Of a DNA stretch of 47,378 nucleotides, positions 25,854 to 37,339 are shown one piece after another. The notes beneath the pieces were generated by a model. It made no database searches, was not told where the DNA came from, and worked only from the letters and a program-made list of their open reading frames with translations. Position numbers and translations under genes: made by a program. Positions within the stretch are counted from its first letter, which is position 1, and each line of letters begins with the position of its first letter. Source of the stretch: Nitrosomonadaceae bacterium (GTDB lineage Bacteria > Pseudomonadota > Gammaproteobacteria > Burkholderiales > Nitrosomonadaceae); contig JAUSLF010000009.1 in assembly GCA_030646695.1 (NCBI GenBank), positions 1 through 47,378 on the forward strand. The letters are read 5' to 3'.

Positions 25854-26597
25854 TTACTTTTCTTGCTGCGCTTGCTGCTGTTTCCCCAGAGCGCTCAGGA
25901 TTCCACGCAATATATTTACTTCTTCTTTTTCCAGCCGGGCGCGCGCAAATAAGCGGCGCATGCGCTGCAGCAGCCGTTTCGGTTCCTGGGGATCCAGAAA
26001 ACCACTGTTTATCATGCTTTGTTCCAGATGACGGACAAATAATTCAATCTCATCGAAGCTGGCGGGTGTGCCCATTGGTTGCGGAAGATTCCCGCTTTCC
26101 GCCAGCGCCATGCGTAATTCATATGCCATTACTTGCACCGCGCTGGCAAGATTGAGGGAGGAGTAATCTGGATCGGCCGGGATATGCACAATAATTTGGC
26201 ACTTGCTCACTTCAAGTGTGGTGAGACCGGACATTTCTGTGCCGAAAACCAGTGCCACCGGATGTTGCCGCGCATGGTTGCACAATTCCTGTGCCCCCTG
26301 ACGTGAATCGAACACTTCATGTGCAAGATCGCGCGGACGGGCAGTGACTGCCGCCGCCAGCACCGTGCCACTGAGGGCTTCATCAAGGCTGTCACAAACC
26401 TTGGCGGTGTTGAGCACATCCCATGCGCCGGCGGCACGCGCTTCTGCTTCCTTGTCGGGAAACAATTTTGGATTTACCAGATAGAGTGCACTCAACCCCA
26501 TCGTTTTTATCGCCCGCGCAGCCGCACCGATATTCCCGGGATGGCTGGTATGGCTCAACACTATGCGGACATTAGCAAGCGGGCAGGGGGGATTCAT
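25854..26597 (-). CDS. trmJ: tRNA (cytidine/uridine-32-2'-O-)-methyltransferase TrmJ
   Basis: A 247-residue SPOUT-class enzyme that methylates the 2'-O of residue 32 in tRNA. SHPGNIGAAARA near the N-terminus, FGTEMSGL and the C-terminal SSLNLASAVQ knot motif are typical. Start ATG 26597. It is divergent from suhB with only 38 bases between, and lies upstream of iscR, as in E. coli. Confidence 0.95.
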   Translation of the reverse strand: MNPPCPLANVRIVLSHTSHPGNIGAAARAIKTMGLSALYLVNPKLFPDKEAEARAAGAWDVLNTAKVCDSLDEALSGTVLAAAVTARPRDLAHEVFDSRQGAQELCNHARQHPVALVFGTEMSGLTTLEVSKCQIIVHIPADPDYSSLNLASAVQVMAYELRMALAESGNLPQPMGTPASFDEIELFVRHLEQSMINSGFLDPQEPKRLLQRMRRLFARARLEKEEVNILRGILSALGKQQQAQQEK

Positions 26598-26635
26598 ATT
26601 AAAATCCTAGTTTTATTTAATCTCGAATCCAGAAA

Positions 26636-27442
26636 ATGCATCCTATGCTCACCATTGCAGTAAAAGCCGCGCGCCGCGCTGGTGGTATTATCAACCGTGC
26701 CGCACAGAATCTGGATTTGCTGCACGTCTCGCGCAAGGCGCACAATGACTTCGTCAGTGAAGTGGATGGTGCAGCGGAAGATGCCATCATTCAGGTGCTG
26801 CTGGATGCCTATCCGGCTCACGCGATTCTAGCAGAAGAGAGTGGTGCTCGCGGTGATCAGGACAAGTCCGAATACCAGTGGATCATTGATCCGCTCGACG
26901 GCACCACCAATTTTCTGCACGGCTTTCCCCAGTACTCGGTCTCGATCGCGCTGCTGCACAAAGGCATACTGACCCAGGCAGTGGTGTACGATCCTTCCAG
27001 CAATGAATTATTCACCGCCAGCCGCGGGCGTGGCGCTTATCTCAACGACCACCGCCTGCGCGTAAGCAAGCGCGCCCAACTTGCTGATTGCCTGATCGGT
27101 ACCGGCTTTCCGTTTCGCGAGTTCTCCCACATAGATGCTTATCTTGCCATGTTCAAGGACATTATGCCCAGAACTTCGGGTATCCGCCGTCCCGGCTCCG
27201 CTGCGCTGGATCTGGCCTATGTAGCCGCCGGACGCTACGATGGCTTCTGGGAACTGGGATTGTCACCATGGGATATGGCCGCTGGCTGTCTACTGATCAC
27301 CGAAGCGGGTGGATTGGTGGGTGACCTGGAAGGCAATACCACTTACCTGCAAAGTGGGCACATCGTCGCCGGTAATCCGAAAACATTCGGACAGTTGCTG
27401 CAGGTGATTGCGCCGCATTTGACGAAAGAATTGAAAGCCTGA
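26636..27442 (+). CDS. suhB: Inositol monophosphatase family protein SuhB
   Basis: A 268-residue IMPase. Metal-binding motifs EEsGA (ILAEESGA), [12 protein letters not shown] and WDMAAGCLL are present. SuhB dephosphorylates inositol monophosphate and, in E. coli, also supports rRNA antitermination with NusA/NusG. Its divergence from trmJ-iscR supports the SuhB name. Confidence 0.95.
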   Translation: MHPMLTIAVKAARRAGGIINRAAQNLDLLHVSRKAHNDFVSEVDGAAEDAIIQVLLDAYPAHAILAEESGARGDQDKSEYQWIIDPLDGTTNFLHGFPQYSVSIALLHKGILTQAVVYDPSSNELFTASRGRGAYLNDHRLRVSKRAQLADCLIGTGFPFREFSHIDAYLAMFKDIMPRTSGIRRPGSAALDLAYVAAGRYDGFWELGLSPWDMAAGCLLITEAGGLVGDLEGNTTYLQSGHIVAGNPKTFGQLLQVIAPHLTKELKA

Positions 27443-27511
27443 AGCGTTGGTATCACCGTTAAAAGTGCTATCGTTTTGCTTGCCACCAAATAACCAAACG
27501 GAATAAATGCC

Positions 27512-28417
27512 ATGAAAATTGAACAACTAAATACCGATTACGCCATCGCCGGCCAACTCAGATTCATTGAGGGCAAGGGTGGCTTTCCTTTCATTGAAAT
27601 CAGCAACACCAAAGCCAGCGCTTTGATCTCCGTCTATGCAGGCCAGGTATTGTCTTTCCGCCCGGCTGGCGAAGCGAACGACCTGATGTTTCTCAGCGAA
27701 AAGGCTTATTATCAGCCGGGCAAAGCTATCAAGGGCGGGGTGCCGATCTGCTGGCCGTGGTTCGGCGCAGATCCGCAAGGGCTGGGCCGTCCAGCGCATG
27801 GCTTTGTACGCAATCGCCTGTGGAACGTAGTGGCAACCGGGACAACCGCAGACGGCGGCACCAAGGTTACGCTAGGGTTAATCGATACCCCCGAAACTCG
27901 TGCTATCTGGCCACAATCGTTTACCTTGGCGCTGGAAATCACGGTTGGAAGCTCGTTGAACCTGGAATTAGTCACGTGCAACACAGGTACGCAGATGTTT
28001 CCTGTAACGCAGGCATTCCATACCTACTTCAAGGTTGGGGATATCAGTCAGACAAGCGTATTGGGACTGGAAGGTACCGACTACATCGATAAGACCGACA
28101 ACAGTGCGCAAAAACAGCAGACCGGTGCAGTAATGATCAATACAGAAGTCGACCGTATCTATCTTGGTGTGCAGGGCGAATTGGTGGTTGCTGATGCCGC
28201 CCTGAAGCGCCGCATCCGGATTGCGTCCAGAGGTAGTAAAGCCGCCGTAGTGTGGAATCCGTGGGTAAAAATCTCGGCGGAGATGGGCGACTTGCAGGAT
28301 GATGATTACCGGCGCCTGCTCTGTGTCGAGACTACCAATGCTGCCACGGATGTGGTGGAGATTGCGCCCAACAGCGAATTCAGGCTGGTGGCGAACTACC
28401 GTGTGGAACGGAATTGA
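27512..28417 (+). CDS. yeaD: D-hexose-6-phosphate mutarotase
   Basis: A 301-residue aldose-1-epimerase-fold enzyme that interconverts anomers of glucose-6-phosphate. It shows GGVPICWPWFG, AFHTYF with the catalytic histidine, and the glutamate in CVETTNA. Typical length. It lies between suhB and mutS with ordinary spacing and no clear functional link. Confidence 0.9.
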   Translation: MKIEQLNTDYAIAGQLRFIEGKGGFPFIEISNTKASALISVYAGQVLSFRPAGEANDLMFLSEKAYYQPGKAIKGGVPICWPWFGADPQGLGRPAHGFVRNRLWNVVATGTTADGGTKVTLGLIDTPETRAIWPQSFTLALEITVGSSLNLELVTCNTGTQMFPVTQAFHTYFKVGDISQTSVLGLEGTDYIDKTDNSAQKQQTGAVMINTEVDRIYLGVQGELVVADAALKRRIRIASRGSKAAVVWNPWVKISAEMGDLQDDDYRRLLCVETTNAATDVVEIAPNSEFRLVANYRVERN

Positions 28418-28494
28418 GCGCCAATTAAGAGCGCCTCCAACGAAGTAATCTCGCTCGCCCCGGGAGTGGTTTTATCCAGCGCGAATTTATACTA

Positions 28495-31086
28495 ATGTCC
28501 AGCCAGTATACTCCGATGATGCAGCAATACCTGCGCATCAAGGCACAGCATCCCGACATGCTGATGTTTTATCGCATGGGGGATTTCTACGAACTGTTCT
28601 TCGATGACGCGGAAAAGGCCGCCAAGCTGCTTGATATCACTCTAACCCGGCGCGGTACCTCGGCAGGAGAGCCGATCAAGATGGCGGGTGTGCCTTATCA
28701 CGCCGCCGAACAATACCTGGCAAAACTTGTCAGGCTGGGCGAGTCGGTGGCGATCTGCGAACAGACCGGCGATCCCGCCACTGCCAAGGGACCAGTGGAG
28801 CGCCAAGTCACACGCATCATCACGCCGGGAACACTGACGGATGCGGCGCTACTGGAAGAAAAACGCGATTGCGTACTGCTTGCGCTGACCCTGCACGAAG
28901 CCACACTGGGGCTGGCATGGCTTAATCTGGCAGCGGGGCAATTCTGCGTAATGGAGACTGCGGCGGACAATCTGGCGAGCGAACTGGAACGCCTGAAGCC
29001 GGCCGAAATTCTGTTGCCCGAGTCGCTGGATACCTCGGCCGTGCTTAACGGCGTGGGCGCACTAAAAAATTTAAGCTTGAAGCATTTGCCGGTATGGCAG
29101 TTCGACGTTGATACCGCCGCGCGCAGCCTTGCTCGGCAATTTGGAACCCGCGATCTTTCCGGTTTCGGCTGCGACGATTTGCAGCCATCGTTGGGTGCAG
29201 CGGGCGCACTGCTGGAATACGCTCGGCTCACGCAAGGCGCAAGCATCGTTCACGTTAAGGCGCTGCAGGTTGAGCGGGATAGCGCTTACGTGCGGATGGA
29301 TGCCGCCACTCGCCGCAATCTGGAAATTTCCGAAACCATACGCGGCGAAGCATCGCCCACGCTGTTATCGTTGCTCGACACCTGTTCAACCAGCATGGGC
29401 AGCCGTTTGCTGCGGCACTGGCTGCATCATCCGCTGCGCGACCATACTGCGGTCCAGCAGCGCCTCGATAGCGTATCTGCCTTGATCGGAGCAGCCGGGT
29501 TGGGGCCGTATCATGCGGTGCGCGAATGTTTCAGGCGCGTGGCGGATATTGAGCGCATCACTGCTCGCATTGCACTGAAATCCGCACGTCCACGGGATCT
29601 GTCGGGTTTGCGTGATAGCCTGAAACGCTTGCCCGAAGTCATCGCTGCAATTGCCGGTTGCGCCAGCGAACATGTTGCTGCACTGGCGCAAGCCATGGCG
29701 CCGGATACCGTGCTTGTCAACTTGCTGGAGAAATCCCTGCGTGAAGAACCCAGTGCTGTGCTGCGCGAAGGCGGAGTGATTGCCGACGGTTATGATGCTG
29801 AACTGGACGAGCTACGCGCAATACAGAACAACGGGGGTGAATTTCTGTTGCAGCTGGAAGCACGGGAAAAGGCGCGCACCGGTATTGCCAGTCTCAAGGT
29901 GGAGTATAACCGGGTGCATGGATTTTATATTGAGGTCACCCACGCCCATAGCGAGAAAATTCCTGACGATTACCGGCGGCGGCAGACGCTGAAGAATGCC
30001 GAGCGTTACATCACGCCGGAACTGAAAATCTTCGAGGACAAGGCGCTATCCGCACAGGAGCGCGCGCTGGCACGGGAGAAGTTTTTGTATGATGCGTTGC
30101 TGGACGCGCTTGCGCCGTTCATTGGTTATTTACAGCGAGCCGCTCGGGGTGTTGCTGAACTGGATGTGCTGGCCGCCTTCGCTGAGCGTGCGCTGGCGCT
30201 CGATTACACCATGCCGGTTTTCACCGATGCGGCCATGATCGAGATCGTGGCGGGTCGTCACCCAGTGGTGGAACAGCAAGTGGAGAATTTCATTGCCAAC
30301 GATGTGCGGCTCGGTGCTGGTGACAACGGCGAGCGGCAAATGCTTATCATCACCGGCCCCAATATGGGTGGGAAATCCACCTACATGCGGCAGGTTGCGC
30401 TGATCGCATTACTCGCGCATTGCGGCAGCTTCGTTCCCGCCAACAGCGCACGTCTCGGCCCGCTGGATCAGATTTTTACCCGTATCGGTGCATCCGATGA
30501 TCTTGCCGGTGGACGCTCGACTTTCATGGTGGAAATGACCGAGGCTGCCAACATTTTGCACAATGCCAGCGCGCAAAGCCTGGTATTGATGGATGAAGTG
30601 GGGCGGGGTACCTCCACCTTCGATGGTCTGGCGCTGGCGTTTGCAATCGCCCGTTATCTGCTGGAAAAGAACCGGTGCTATACGTTGTTTGCCACCCATT
30701 ATTTCGAACTGACCAGACTTGCGGAAGAATTCAGGCAGGCGGCTAACGTGCATCTGGATGCAGTGGAACACAAACACCATATCGTATTCCTGCACGCGGT
30801 CAACGAGGGCCCTGCCAGCCAGAGCTATGGTCTGCAAGTCGCGGCACTGGCCGGTGTACCAGAACAGGCCATCAAGGTAGCGAAGAAACATCTGCTGAAA
30901 CTGGAGCAGGAGAATGCAGACAGAAATCTACAGCGGGATTTATTTTCCATGGGTTCTACCGCCGCGGTAGAGCTGCCGCAGCACCCCGCACTCGCATTGT
31001 TGCGCACCATCATACCGGATGAGTTAAGTCCGAAAGAAGCGTTGGAACAACTCTATCTGCTGAAAAAGGCGGTGGAGAGGGAGTAG
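28495..31086 (+). CDS. mutS: DNA mismatch repair protein MutS
   Basis: An 863-residue mismatch-recognition ATPase. The mismatch-binding wedge motif GDFYELF is near residue 30. The connector, lever/clamp and core domains follow, then the ATPase with Walker [22 protein letters not shown] and THYFEL. The C-terminal helix-turn-helix and a short tail complete it. Length and domain order are normal, so the gene appears intact. Confidence 0.97.
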   Translation: MSSQYTPMMQQYLRIKAQHPDMLMFYRMGDFYELFFDDAEKAAKLLDITLTRRGTSAGEPIKMAGVPYHAAEQYLAKLVRLGESVAICEQTGDPATAKGPVERQVTRIITPGTLTDAALLEEKRDCVLLALTLHEATLGLAWLNLAAGQFCVMETAADNLASELERLKPAEILLPESLDTSAVLNGVGALKNLSLKHLPVWQFDVDTAARSLARQFGTRDLSGFGCDDLQPSLGAAGALLEYARLTQGASIVHVKALQVERDSAYVRMDAATRRNLEISETIRGEASPTLLSLLDTCSTSMGSRLLRHWLHHPLRDHTAVQQRLDSVSALIGAAGLGPYHAVRECFRRVADIERITARIALKSARPRDLSGLRDSLKRLPEVIAAIAGCASEHVAALAQAMAPDTVLVNLLEKSLREEPSAVLREGGVIADGYDAELDELRAIQNNGGEFLLQLEAREKARTGIASLKVEYNRVHGFYIEVTHAHSEKIPDDYRRRQTLKNAERYITPELKIFEDKALSAQERALAREKFLYDALLDALAPFIGYLQRAARGVAELDVLAAFAERALALDYTMPVFTDAAMIEIVAGRHPVVEQQVENFIANDVRLGAGDNGERQMLIITGPNMGGKSTYMRQVALIALLAHCGSFVPANSARLGPLDQIFTRIGASDDLAGGRSTFMVEMTEAANILHNASAQSLVLMDEVGRGTSTFDGLALAFAIARYLLEKNRCYTLFATHYFELTRLAEEFRQAANVHLDAVEHKHHIVFLHAVNEGPASQSYGLQVAALAGVPEQAIKVAKKHLLKLEQENADRNLQRDLFSMGSTAAVELPQHPALALLRTIIPDELSPKEALEQLYLLKKAVERE

Positions 31087-31139
31087 GGCAGGCGAGCAAC
31101 CTGCGCTACGCTTAAAGATGCAGTCGGAATCAGGTAATA

Positions 31140-31619
31140 TCAGTGCTCATGGCCGTGAGGACCATGGACGTGACCGTGGGAGAGTTCCTCGGCAGTGGCA
31201 GGGCGCACATCGGTAACCGTACAATCGAAACGCAGCGTCATCCCGGCCAGCGGATGATTGCCATCCACCACTACTTTGTCTTCGGCAATGTCGGTGACGG
31301 TGAAGATCAATACGTCATCCGAGTCTTCCGTGCCACCTTCAAACTGCATTCCAATCGCTATGTTCTCGGGAAACGCATCACGCGGTTCCACCCGCACCAG
31401 TTCACTGTCGTATTCGCCGAAGGTATTTTCCGGCTCCATGAAAACCGAGCAGGTATGGCCTACCTCCATGTTATGCAGTGCTTCTTCCACCATTGGGAAA
31501 ATGCCATCATAACCCCCGTGCAAATAACTGATCGGGGAATCGGCTTTTTCCAGGATTTTTCCAGTCGAGTCCGATAATTCATAATTGAGAGATACTATGG
31601 TGTCTTTGACGATGCGCAT
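31140..31619 (-). CDS. FKBP-type peptidyl-prolyl isomerase, SlyD-like
   Basis: A 159-residue protein with FKBP residues early (LNYELSDSTGKILE), an inserted-flap chaperone domain, and a C-terminal His-rich end (HGHVHGPHGHEH) for nickel binding. It folds proteins and may store metal. The start was taken at ATG 31619, since the upstream frame lacks family sequence. It is convergent with mutS. Confidence 0.92.
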   Translation of the reverse strand: MRIVKDTIVSLNYELSDSTGKILEKADSPISYLHGGYDGIFPMVEEALHNMEVGHTCSVFMEPENTFGEYDSELVRVEPRDAFPENIAIGMQFEGGTEDSDDVLIFTVTDIAEDKVVVDGNHPLAGMTLRFDCTVTDVRPATAEELSHGHVHGPHGHEH

Positions 31620-31835
31620 GTTATTTCCGTTTGTGGGTTGTCGAATCTGCAATCAGATTCCGGCAAACTGGCTGGCCGGATTTCAAAATTAGAGCGGCAC
31701 TATTTTATCAGCAGTATATTTTGGCGTCATCACAAATAGCGCATCCAAGATTGCTACGGTAATCATAATCAAGCCGGCATGGGACTGATTGCCGCCAGTA
31801 AACGGATCTGGAGCGGTGCAGCAAACACCGCTCTT

Positions 31836-32426
31836 TCACAGACCACATTTCATTATCAGTTTTCTTACGGGAGCAAAACTGCGGCGATGTACGCTGGATG
31901 CGCCATGTTGTTGCAATGCCATGATGTGCGCAGCCGTTGGATATCCCTTGTGCCGGTCAAAGCCATAGTGCGGGAAATGCTGATGTAGTCGCAGCATTTC
32001 AGCATCGCGCGCAGTCTTGGCCAGGATCGAGGCAGCCGAAATCTCCGGCACCAGACTGTCGCCCCTGATGATGGTGCGCACCGGGAGACTCAGGCGGGGG
32101 CTATGAGTTCCATCCACCAGTACCTCGTCGGGCGTAAGTGACAGATTCTCGACCGCTCGTTTCATGGCCAGCAAGCTTGCCTGCAGGATATTTAACTGGT
32201 CGATTTCGTTAACGGATGCAGAAGCAATGGCCCACGCCATGGAATGCGCTTTGATAACAGTTGCCAGCCGATTGCGGTTTTTCTCACTGAGTTTCTTGGA
32301 ATCTGCCAGCCCCTCGATTTTGTAAGCAGGATCAAGCACTACACAGGCGGCGAATACCGGTCCTGCCAGCGGTCCCCGGCCGGCCTCATCCACGCCACAG
32401 ATCCAGTTGAATTTCCGGGTTGGCAT
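31836..32426 (-). CDS. rnhB: Ribonuclease HII
   Basis: A 196-residue nuclease that removes RNA from RNA:DNA hybrids. The metal-binding [12 protein letters not shown] is near the N-terminus, with further acids in DGTHSP and a K/E/D region near KTARDAEM. It follows fabZ by 52 bases; lpxA and lpxB, normally between these genes, are absent. Confidence 0.95.
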   Translation of the reverse strand: MPTRKFNWICGVDEAGRGPLAGPVFAACVVLDPAYKIEGLADSKKLSEKNRNRLATVIKAHSMAWAIASASVNEIDQLNILQASLLAMKRAVENLSLTPDEVLVDGTHSPRLSLPVRTIIRGDSLVPEISAASILAKTARDAEMLRLHQHFPHYGFDRHKGYPTAAHIMALQQHGASSVHRRSFAPVRKLIMKCGL

Positions 32427-32478
32427 TGCTCTTGATCTCCGGCTTCTGATGCAGGCGCGTGGATTGCTGCGAAGATCC

Positions 32479-32958
32479 TCAGATACTCCGCATCGTGCAC
32501 ATCAATTCAGCTTCGGTAGCAAGCTGGCCTGCTACTTCTGCGCGGGCGGAATACTTCCAGATTCCTCTTACCTGCCGCGTGATGGTTACCTTGAGCAACA
32601 ACTGATCGCCTGCCTGCACCGGCTTCTTGAAGCGGGCACCGTCTATCCCGACAAAATAATAAATTGAGTCATTGTCAGCTTTCACCCCCGCAGTTTTGAG
32701 GGTCAGGATCGCTGCAGCCTGGGCCAGCGCTTCGATGATCAGTACACCCGGCATAACGGGATGATGGGGAAAGTGCCCAACAAAGAAGGGCTCGTTAATG
32801 GTCACATTCTTGAGCGCGACTATGTCCTTGCCCGGTTCGCAGGAAAGTACCCGGTCTACCAGCAAGAAAGGATAGCGATGAGGCAGATATTCCAGGATTT
32901 CATGAATATCCATGGCACTCGTGCTTTCCCCTTTCAGGTTTTCGTTTTCTTTTTCCAT
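32479..32958 (-). CDS. fabZ: 3-hydroxyacyl-ACP dehydratase FabZ
   Basis: A 159-residue hot-dog-fold dehydratase. The catalytic histidine is in [11 protein letters not shown] and the glutamate in IEALAQ. The usual family start is [15 protein letters not shown] at residue 16 (ATG 32913); the longer frame adds a charged extension and starts two bases after skp. lpxD, which normally separates skp from fabZ, is absent. Confidence 0.95.
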   Translation of the reverse strand: MEKENENLKGESTSAMDIHEILEYLPHRYPFLLVDRVLSCEPGKDIVALKNVTINEPFFVGHFPHHPVMPGVLIIEALAQAAAILTLKTAGVKADNDSIYYFVGIDGARFKKPVQAGDQLLLKVTITRQVRGIWKYSARAEVAGQLATEAELMCTMRSI

Positions 32959-32960
32959 GG

Positions 32961-33488
32961 CTATTTGTCAGCCAGTGCTTTGATGACCTTGTCGGTAATA
33001 TCGATGCGCTGACTCCGGTAAACAGAATCCTGCAGCTGCAGAATCAGGTCGTATTTCTCCGCTTCCGCGATGGCTTGTATGACTTTGCTGGCGTTCAACT
33101 GGATCGCAGCAAATTCATCGTTCTGCCGCAGACTCAGATCTTCCCGCATCTGCCGCTGGCCACGCTGATATTCACGATTGAGGTTGGCAAGCTCACGCTC
33201 CTTACCGCGCCGATCCGTTTCCGGCATGGCCATGCCGTCCTTTTCCAGTTGTTCCTGCAGCGCCTTCACTTGCGCCGCCATTTTCTTGAGTTCCTGGTCG
33301 CGCGGCAGGAATTCCTTTTCTATCTTTTTCTGCGCGCGCACAGCCGGTACCGATTCGATCAGAACCCTTTCGGTATTGACTATGCCTATCTTGATTTCGC
33401 TCGCATAGGTGTTGAAGGGAATGGCCGCGGATGCAATGATCATGCACGCAGCGGTTAAAATTTGCCGATACTGAGTTTTCTGCTTCAA
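32961..33488 (-). CDS. skp: Periplasmic chaperone OmpH/Skp
   Basis: A 175-residue periplasmic chaperone for outer-membrane proteins. A signal peptide (ending near NTYASE) precedes a long coiled-coil body (about 50-130), matching Skp. The start was set at TTG 33488, which follows AGGAGAG closely; the longer frame from 33515 has no binding site. It is directly followed by fabZ on the operon strand. Confidence 0.9.
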   Translation of the reverse strand: MKQKTQYRQILTAACMIIASAAIPFNTYASEIKIGIVNTERVLIESVPAVRAQKKIEKEFLPRDQELKKMAAQVKALQEQLEKDGMAMPETDRRGKERELANLNREYQRGQRQMREDLSLRQNDEFAAIQLNASKVIQAIAEAEKYDLILQLQDSVYRSQRIDITDKVIKALADK

Positions 33489-33517
33489 TTTTCTCTCCTG
33501 GTTGATCACTGCCAAAT

Positions 33518-35803
33518 TTAGAACGTCTGGCCAAATTGAAACTGGAATACTTGTAGTCTATCGCCGGGCTGGTCATTCAGCGGTTCTGCGAGACTGACCT
33601 TTAGCGGCCCCATCGGGGAAATCCACATGGCAGCTACTCCGGTGGAATAACGCATTCCTTCATTCGTCCTGAACGCCGGGTCACCACCAGGACCGAATAC
33701 GGTACCGCCATCCAGGAACGCGCTCAGACGTACCGATCTGTCGTTCTTCATGCCGGGCAGCGGGAACATCAGTTCCGCACTGCCGACGACACGCTGGTTA
33801 CCGCCCAGCGACCTGCCCTTGTCGTCACGCGGACCCAGCGAACTGATATAGTAACCGCGCACCGAAGTGTTGCCGCCGGCAAAGAAATTCTTGAAGAAAG
33901 CCAGCGGTTGTCCATTATAACCATTACCGGTTCCGGCCTCACCATGCAGCATCAGGGTGAAATCCTTGGAAATGGGATAAAACCATTTGAGAGCGTAGCT
34001 TGCCTTGTAGTACTGGAGATCGCCACCGGGCACGCCCGCTTCGAGGAACACTCGATGGGTGGTACCGCTGGTAGTCCAGATGGCGCTGTCACGCCCGTCA
34101 CGCGCCCAGCTTAGCGTCACCGGGAGATTAAGGGTGACCTTCCCGAAAGTGTCTACAAAGTCTTGGTTACGCTTAACGCTGCCTACGTTTTTTATATCCG
34201 TCTGTTCCGCACCCACGCCAAACGAGATGGTGTCATTTTCATTAACCGGGATACCGAAGCGCACACCGGCACCGGTGGTGGCGGTATTAAAGGCACCCAC
34301 CCCCAGCAGATGAGTGGTATTAAGGTAGCGGCTGTAAATATCAAACCCAGCGCTTACCCCATTCTTGGTGAAGTAAGGATCGGTGAATGACAATGAGTAC
34401 ACTTTATTGATCTGGCCAGTACTGACGTTGAGAGCGACATTTTTTCCGCTGCCGAAGATATTGTCCTGGGCAACGGAGGCGGTCAATATCAGACCCTGCT
34501 GCTGGGCATAGCCCGCTCCAAACATCACGGCGCCGGTGGGCTTCTCCTTGACATCGACATTGATGTCAACCTGATCGGTGACACCCGGAACTGCGGGCGT
34601 TTCCAAATTGACGGCATTGAAAAAATTCAATCTGTCCACACGCAACTTGGACTGCGCGATTTTGGCGGTTGAATACCAACCACCTTCGAATTGACGCATT
34701 TCCCGGCGTATCACCTCATCGCGCGTGCGTTCATTGCCAGTTATGTTGATGCGCCTCACGTAAACCCGGCGGCCCGGATCGATAAAAAAAGTGAACCCTA
34801 CCTGTCTTTTTTCCTTATCTATTTCTGGTGCTGCGTTGACATTGGCAAACGCATAGCCATCATTGCCCAGCCGGTCGGTGATGAGTTTGACGGATTCAGT
34901 CAGTTTCTCGCGTGCGAACACTTCGCCCGGTGCAAGTTTGATGAGCTTGCGCAACTCCGTTTCCGGTAGCAGCATTTCACCTGCCAGTTTGATCTCGGAA
35001 ACCGTATAGTTGGCACCCTCAGTAATATTTATCGTGATATAAATATCCTGCATGTCTGGCGTGATCGACACCTGCGTAGAATCAATGCTGAGTTCCAGAT
35101 AGCCACGATTGAGATAGTACGAGCGCAGCGATTCCAGGTCGCCACCCAGTTTCTGTTTTGAATACTGATCATCTTTGGTGAACCAGGTCAACAGACCGGG
35201 AGTTCTGAGTACAAGCTGGCTCAGTAATTCCTTTTCCTTGAAAGCCTTGTTGCCGACGATATTTATCTTGCGTATCTTGGCGACTTCACCTTCGTCTATG
35301 TCGAAGTTGATGGCGACGCGATTACGCTCAAGCGGTGTGGTAGTAGTGGTAATTTTTACTGCGTATCTGCCGCGGCTGATGTACTGCTGCTTCAACTCTT
35401 GCTCCGCTCTTTCCAGCAGTGAACGATCAAAGATACGCGATTCCGTCAGACCTGCCTGCTTCAGGCCATCCTTCAATTTACCCTTCTCGAATTCTTTGCC
35501 GCCGACTATATTGATCTGCGCAATGGCCGGACGCTCTTCCACCACCACCAGCAGGACGCCGTTGTCCGATTCCAGCCGCACATCCTTGAAAAAACCAGTG
35601 GCATAGAGAGCCTTGATTGCCGCCGCGGCTTTTTCGTCGTCCAGTATATCGCCCACCTTCACCGGCAGATAACTGAACACCGTGCCCGCTTCGGTGCGTT
35701 GTATGCCATCCACCCGGATATCCTTGACCACGAACGGTTCGATTGCCCATGAAAGCGAAGAACAGAAAGTGACGGCAAGCGCAGCCAGATACCTGATTTT
35801 CAT
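33518..35803 (-). CDS. bamA: Outer-membrane assembly factor BamA
   Basis: A 761-residue outer-membrane protein. A signal peptide (ending SLSWA) is followed by five POTRA domains (about residues 22-420) and a 16-strand barrel that ends in the terminal phenylalanine (FQFGQTF). It inserts barrel proteins into the outer membrane with Skp/SurA. Full length, and immediately after rseP. Confidence 0.97.
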   Translation of the reverse strand: MKIRYLAALAVTFCSSLSWAIEPFVVKDIRVDGIQRTEAGTVFSYLPVKVGDILDDEKAAAAIKALYATGFFKDVRLESDNGVLLVVVEERPAIAQINIVGGKEFEKGKLKDGLKQAGLTESRIFDRSLLERAEQELKQQYISRGRYAVKITTTTTPLERNRVAINFDIDEGEVAKIRKINIVGNKAFKEKELLSQLVLRTPGLLTWFTKDDQYSKQKLGGDLESLRSYYLNRGYLELSIDSTQVSITPDMQDIYITINITEGANYTVSEIKLAGEMLLPETELRKLIKLAPGEVFAREKLTESVKLITDRLGNDGYAFANVNAAPEIDKEKRQVGFTFFIDPGRRVYVRRINITGNERTRDEVIRREMRQFEGGWYSTAKIAQSKLRVDRLNFFNAVNLETPAVPGVTDQVDINVDVKEKPTGAVMFGAGYAQQQGLILTASVAQDNIFGSGKNVALNVSTGQINKVYSLSFTDPYFTKNGVSAGFDIYSRYLNTTHLLGVGAFNTATTGAGVRFGIPVNENDTISFGVGAEQTDIKNVGSVKRNQDFVDTFGKVTLNLPVTLSWARDGRDSAIWTTSGTTHRVFLEAGVPGGDLQYYKASYALKWFYPISKDFTLMLHGEAGTGNGYNGQPLAFFKNFFAGGNTSVRGYYISSLGPRDDKGRSLGGNQRVVGSAELMFPLPGMKNDRSVRLSAFLDGGTVFGPGGDPAFRTNEGMRYSTGVAAMWISPMGPLKVSLAEPLNDQPGDRLQVFQFQFGQTF

Positions 35804-35806
35804 TTT

Positions 35807-37174
35807 TTAACCGGAGATAAGCCGACTGATGTCGTTATATATGGCAAAAGCCATCAGGGCAAACAACAGCGCCATCCCCACCCGCTGACCAACTTCCATG
35901 GCCGTGTCAGAAAGCGGACTGCCTTTGACGATCTCGATCAGATAATACAGCAAATGCCCCCCGTCCAGTATCGGGATGGGCAGGAGATTCAGCACCCCCA
36001 GGCTGATGCTGATCAGCGCGAGAAAGCCCAGATAAGGCGCAAGCCCCATTTGCGCTGACTGCCCGGCGTAATCGGCAATTGTAATGGGTCCGCTGACATT
36101 TTTCCACGACACATCTCCTATCACCATTTTCCCCAGCATGCGCAGCGTAAATACCGATGTCTCCCAGGTTCTATCCACCGCCTTGACTATGGACACACCC
36201 AGCGGATAACTGGTTTTTACCAGCAGTCCTTCCAGTTCGGCAGGGTCAATTTTGGGGCCAACGCCGATCTTGCCGATTCTCTCGCCTTTTTCAGTTGCCG
36301 TATCAGGAGTGACGCTGATGTCGAGAACAGAGCTGCCGCGTTGGATTTGCAGCAGCAGTGACTGTCCCGGGTTGGCGCGTATCTGCCGCACCAGTTCTTC
36401 CCAGTTTGCAATGTTCTGTCCGTTTACGGCCAGAATTTCATCATCTGCCAGCAAGCCGGCACGGTTACCCGCGCCGTCCGCTGTTACCTGGGCAATGACG
36501 GGTTTCAGTGCAGGCTGGTAACTGCTCAGGCCGATTTTCTTCAGAAAATCCCCGTCCAGGTCATCGGCGTGAAAGTTGCTCAAATCCAGTGTGCGCCAAC
36601 TGATTTCCCCACGCTGATTGAGAGTTTCCACAGTTACAGCCGGAGATTTATCCACAACCTGCGCCAGCAGCAGCCAGCGCGCATCCTGCCAGGTCGCCAC
36701 AGGCTCGGTACCGATTTTTACGATGGTCTCTCCAGCCTCGAAAGCCGCAAATGCAGCGGGTGTTGTCGGAGCCACCGGTCCCAGGACCGGCTTCATTCCG
36801 CTGGTGCCGAGCATGAACAGAAAACAGTAAAGCAGGATGGCCAGCAGAAAATTAGCGATAGGTCCTGCCGCGACAATGGCGCTGCGACGTGCGACCGACT
36901 TGCGGTTGAACGAGCGTGCTAACTCCTGCGGAGCGACTTCGCCTTCACGCTCATCCAGCATCTTGACGTAACCGCCGAGAGGAAAAGCAGCTATCACCCA
37001 TTCGGTCTGATCTTTGCCCCAGCGTTTCCTCAGCAGAGGCCGACCAAAACCGATCGAAAAGCGCAGCACTTTTACTCCGCACCAGCGCGCTACCAGGTAA
37101 TGGCCAAATTCGTGGAATACGATCAGTACGCCCAGGGCGACGACAAAAGCAATGATCGCAAAAGGGATGGTCAT
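35807..37174 (-). CDS. rseP: Site-2 protease RseP
   Basis: A 455-residue intramembrane zinc metalloprotease that cleaves anti-sigma-E factor. The metal motif HEFGH is in the first membrane segment (residues 21-25); one or two PDZ domains follow, then NLLPIPILDGGH with the third ligand. ATG 37174 is the best start; a GTG 37201 in the same frame is a poorer choice. bamA starts three bases after its stop. Confidence 0.95.
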   Translation of the reverse strand: MTIPFAIIAFVVALGVLIVFHEFGHYLVARWCGVKVLRFSIGFGRPLLRKRWGKDQTEWVIAAFPLGGYVKMLDEREGEVAPQELARSFNRKSVARRSAIVAAGPIANFLLAILLYCFLFMLGTSGMKPVLGPVAPTTPAAFAAFEAGETIVKIGTEPVATWQDARWLLLAQVVDKSPAVTVETLNQRGEISWRTLDLSNFHADDLDGDFLKKIGLSSYQPALKPVIAQVTADGAGNRAGLLADDEILAVNGQNIANWEELVRQIRANPGQSLLLQIQRGSSVLDISVTPDTATEKGERIGKIGVGPKIDPAELEGLLVKTSYPLGVSIVKAVDRTWETSVFTLRMLGKMVIGDVSWKNVSGPITIADYAGQSAQMGLAPYLGFLALISISLGVLNLLPIPILDGGHLLYYLIEIVKGSPLSDTAMEVGQRVGMALLFALMAFAIYNDISRLISG

Positions 37175-37282
37175 ACCAATGTGCCAGGATGGATGTGGCA
37201 CAAAAGGAGTTCCAGAAAAGAATCTGGGGCACTACGTCTTCCCGTCTCCTGGCAAGCAGGGGAAAGAGAGCGGGGCGGGGGA

Positions 37283-37316
37283 AAAATGCCCAGGCTGGCG
37301 GCAGCCGGGGCATTTT
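37283..37316 (-). terminator. Intrinsic-terminator-like hairpin between dxr and rseP
   Basis: On the minus strand AAAATGCCC-C-GGCTG pairs with CAGCC-T-GGGCATTTT through a four-base loop, with one mismatch, and is followed by five Ts. It lies 24 bases beyond the dxr stop and about 110 bases before rseP. It could end some dxr transcripts inside the otherwise continuous cluster. Confidence 0.6.
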
Positions 37317-37339
37317 CGGGGGATGATATTCTTGACACT

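Noticed and set aside
27507-27514. Alternative start ATG 27507 for the mutarotase
   Set aside because: It is out of frame with the mutarotase; ATG 27512 begins the frame that carries the family motifs.
31653-31835. Gene in the gap between the FKBP and rnhB genes
   Set aside because: No frame with coding character or recognisable motif; only shadows of rnhB in the right part.
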